This document shows positions 61,246-64,000 of a DNA stretch of 64,000 bases, in pieces; positions within the stretch are counted from its first letter, which is position 1; the number at the start of each line of letters is the position of its first letter. Source of the DNA: Heterodera schachtii. Taxonomy: Eukaryota; Nematoda; Chromadorea; Rhabditida; Heteroderidae. The translations under genes were made by a program, and so were the position numbers. The notes below the pieces were generated by a model. That model worked only from the letters and a program-made list of their open reading frames with translations. It was not told where the DNA came from and did not search any database. The stretch is from assembly GCA_023374025.1 (NCBI GenBank), contig SIJG01000023.1:1053382-1117381 (forward strand), read 5' to 3'.

Positions 61246-62562
61246 TTGTTGTGCCATTTTTTGGATTTATTGGGACCGCCTCAAAAAACCACCAAAAAAG
61301 AAAATGTAAAAAACAAATAAATTTCAAAAATTTGAAATTTAATTTTTTCAGCTTCATTTCCGCCGACTGTTGGCTTTGTGTGTTTGATTTGATTACGCCT
61401 TCACAACTTGGATTCGGAATTGCAATGATTAGCCACCGTTTTAACATCTACGTGGACGAACACTTCAAAACCCGCAAATGGGCGCTGAAATCCATGGATA
61501 TTGGACGCAAAATTGGACAAAACGGCACCATGGAAATGGAAATTGCCAATGATGATGGAGAAGCACTGCCAATTCCGCAAATTCAAATGCCATGGAAAGT
61601 CATCGGATTCAAACGCATCACCATCTTGTAAAATTGGCGAATATGCTAAAAATTTATACAAATTTTCCCCATTCATTTTCAGTTACATCGACCGAAATGT
61701 CATCACTTTTCTCCGCCGTTTTTGCCAGCTTTTCGCCTCATTCTGCTGTCCAATCAATTTGACCATCAAGACGTACTACAATGACCGCATTTCGGAGTTC
61801 CTTTTGCGCAACATTTGGCCAATGATCGCAAAAAACATTCATGGCTTGGAATTATCTGCGGATACTTTCTACCGTTTGCGTCAATTCGTCCCGTCATTTC
61901 TCACCGATTGTCCATCTCTTCGCGTTTTCTCCATCTATTACAACAATTTCTTCACTGAATTTCCGGCTGATGACAGTGCCACGGCATCGGATGGCCAAGT
62001 GTTGGCCAAATGGCTTTTCACTCCACTTCAAAGCAATGTGCCAAAGGTGTTCAAATGCGCATTCGACACGGATGGTGTGAATTTGGCGTCGAAGATTGAA
62101 GCAATCAAAGCGGTGCTCTATCTATTGATCATTTCATGTATTTTCTTAACCATTTTCCCCCCATTTTAGCCTTTTGCCTCGGCTTCTTCCCCCGTCAATT
62201 TCATTGTCGTCATTTGGTTTCCGTCTTATTTTCACCAAACCGTTGTGCCATTTGATCTGATCAACGAATTGACTCGGGAACAATTGGCATTGAAAAGAAT
62301 TGACAACAGCAACGACGATGACTGTCTTCTGCTGATCCGTTGTCCAATTGCGCGAGACGAAAGCAAATGGACAAAATGGGTGGAGGAAGCGATTGGCTGG
62401 GACTTTTTTGATCAGTCGAATCAAATTCACATTCAATTTGATGAGGACGAGATCGACGATGGGTAAGGCAAATGCTTTTTCAAAAAACCAATTTTATTAC
62501 GTATTTTTATTTTTAGACTTCTCGACACGACTCCTCGCCCAAATGATCAGCAGCAGAAATGA
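61246..62562 (+). pseudogene. Family F copy 15, 5'-truncated anchor lead
   Basis: Partial anchor exon from about 61246 to 61305 (CAIFWIYWDRLKKPPKKK), then 61352..61627, 61683..62112, 62170..62462, 62517..62562; body phases agree and the frame is open to TPRPNDQQQK. Micro-exon, promoter and the first half of the anchor exon are missing; antisense 3'-flank of another copy abuts the break, so a deletion fused two copies. Exon 3 has one extra residue (ASFCCPINL). Expression would need a new promoter. Confidence 0.65.
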
Positions 62563-63149
62563 ATGAATGAATTGTTAAGAAGTGATCGGTCTAATTGAAT
62601 TATTTAATTGCCAAGTGAATTTGATGATATTTTGACCCGTGCTCATAAAAATTGTTCTCTTTTTAGCTGTTGGAATAATCAAAGTAATAATCTTTGTTAA
62701 GCCCTAAGGGTAATTTAGTGTTTTTTCCATTAAAAATTTTTGCCGGATTTTGTCTATCTGTTAACGCAGAGTAGAAAAGCTGTCAACTAAAAATTGGCAC
62801 TTTTACCGATGAAAAACCCGTTTTACGCTGTTTTTCGGCACTTTTGCAGATTTTTGGCATCATTTGGATAGCCCTAAGTGTCATTTATTAGTCTACAAAG
62901 ATTCCCTACCAAAAAGCTTCATATCACAGGCAAAGAGCTTCATCCCACAAAAATATCAAACGAATTAGTAATTATAATTATTAATTAAGTCACGTCGTAC
63001 TATTTCATTTTCCAATTCAAACTCACAAAAAAGAGAATCCGTCCCCCGTTGGAATGTTTCATTCATTTCATACCTAAATATGTGCTCAAAGGAGACGAAA
63101 ATAAATGGAGAAAAGGAAAATAATGAAATATGGCGGAGGACCAATCACT

Positions 63150-63232
63150 TTTATACTAATTGTTTCAATTTTTACACGATTTTGATACTACGTTGGTAAA
63201 CGGTCATTCGTATCCGATGCTTTACTATAAAA
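63150..63232. promoter_or_regulatory. Divergent promoter upstream of copy 16
   Basis: CACTTTTATACTAATTG (minus TATA) near 63148..63164 and CTATAAAAGCAC near 63225 (plus). The left arm has no gene body; the right arm faces soluble-lead copy 16. Confidence 0.45.
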
Positions 63233-63424
63233 GCACTTAGTTCTCTCCCAATTTCTTTCATTCGCCTCACCTTTTCCTTCCCTTTTGCTTCTGCAAAGGA
63301 TTTCCTTGCTTCTCTCGGTTTTCTTTTTCAAAGGAAACTACTAATCATTTAACAAAATTATTTAATAAAGCCCATTTAAGTATATTAGTGCCTAAAATTG
63401 TCTTAATAATTTGCCACCAACAAA

Positions 63425-64000
63425 ATGTCCGACCGCCGAAAAGAAGCGGAGGAAAAAATGGCAAAAGCAATGTAAAATTAATTTAAATGCCATTTTAAAA
63501 CTTTCAATTTAAATTTTGTTTTTCTTTTTTCAGTTGCATCTCCGCCGATTGTTGGCTTTGTGTGTTCGAATTGATTACACCTTCTCAACTTGGCCTCGGA
63601 ATTGCGCTGATCAGCCGCAGATTTGACATTTACGTGGACGAACACTTCAAAACGCGCAAATGGACATTGGCATTTATTCGAATTCGAAGCAAAATTGGAG
63701 AGAATGGCACCAAGAAAATGAAAATTGTCAATATTTCGATGGAAAATCATTGCCAATTCCGCAAATTCAATTGCCACGCAAAGTCATCGGATTCGAACGC
63801 GTCACCATCACGTAAAATTGGCGATATGCTAAAAATTTATACAATTTTTCCCCATTATTTTTAGTTACATCGACCAAAATGCCATCGCTTTTCTCGGCCA
63901 TTTTCACCGTCTTTTCACCGCCTGTCCAATCAATTTGTCCATCAATACGTGGAATGATCGCATTTTGGAGTCGATTTTGCGCAACATTTGGCCCATGCTC
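63425..64000 (+). CDS. Family F copy 16, soluble lead, runs off the window
   Basis: Exons 63425..63471 (MSDRRKEAEEKMAKA), 63534..63811, and exon 3 from 63865 (YIDQNAIAFLGHFHRLFTA) to the edge. Exon 2 is 278 bases where others are 276, 279 or 294, so it is out of phase by one; the shift lies between VNISM and the PIPQI position, near 63735..63755. Either a damaged copy or an error. F-box-like segment CISADCWLCVFELITPS. Confidence 0.6.

Noticed and set aside
1..64000. CRISPR array, bacterial operon or viral integration
   Set aside because: No regularly spaced direct repeats, no bacterial gene style and no recognisable viral or retroelement protein motif; direct repeats seen are transposon or promoter duplications.

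Overview
The window is eukaryotic nuclear DNA, almost certainly from a nematode. It is AT-rich. The genes are cut into small exons by mostly short GT-AG introns with TTTCAG-like acceptors, and a degenerate TTAGGC (nematode telomere motif) patch lies near 49.9 kb. SPRY-domain paralogues, an SLC52 transporter and a large lineage-specific F-box-like family make a plant-parasitic cyst nematode (Heteroderidae) my best guess. That is inference; no species-diagnostic marker was seen. All gene models below were built by hand by matching splice phases.

Layout. 0.1-2.4 kb: a small Ser/Pro-Arg-rich gene on the minus strand whose intron holds a nested stack of transposons. 3.1-7.4 kb: F-box-like copies 1 (minus) and 2 (plus); a foldback transposon with an 8-bp target duplication splits copy 2. 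9.6-13.15 kb: a Pro/Gly-rich protein with an N-terminal membrane anchor. 13.6-15.6 kb: a small peptide relic and copy 3. 16.9-22.2 kb: a complete 12-exon riboflavin transporter (SLC52 family) with an unusual acidic loop. 22.9-44.8 kb: copies 4-11, with fragments and repeats. 45.2 kb: a 59-residue Cys-rich secreted-peptide candidate. 45.6-49.4 kb: two SPRY-domain genes on the minus strand, the second interrupted by a palindromic repeat. 50.3-50.7 kb: a three-exon 86-residue membrane protein. 51.8-64 kb: copies 12-16, several of them frameshifted.

The dominant structure is the 16-copy F-box-like family, called family F here. A typical copy encodes about 360-375 residues in five or six exons with conserved intron phases. 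The body starts with an F-box-like segment and ends in ...DATPGPSDQQQK. Two interchangeable 5' modules feed the same body. One is a soluble lead (MSDNPKEAEEKMAKA type: copies 2, 3, 4, 6, 8, 14, 16). The other is a tiny Met exon plus a membrane-anchor exon (PMFVGCCAILW type: copies 1, 5, 7, 9, 10, 11, 12, 13, 15). Many copies start from a compact divergent promoter with two opposed TATAAAAG boxes about 60-70 bp apart. The opposite arm faces another family member or the start of a small secreted Cys-rich peptide gene.

Much of the rest is non-autonomous DNA transposons with long terminal inverted repeats. I could define exact ends and 8- or 9-bp target duplications for six of them.
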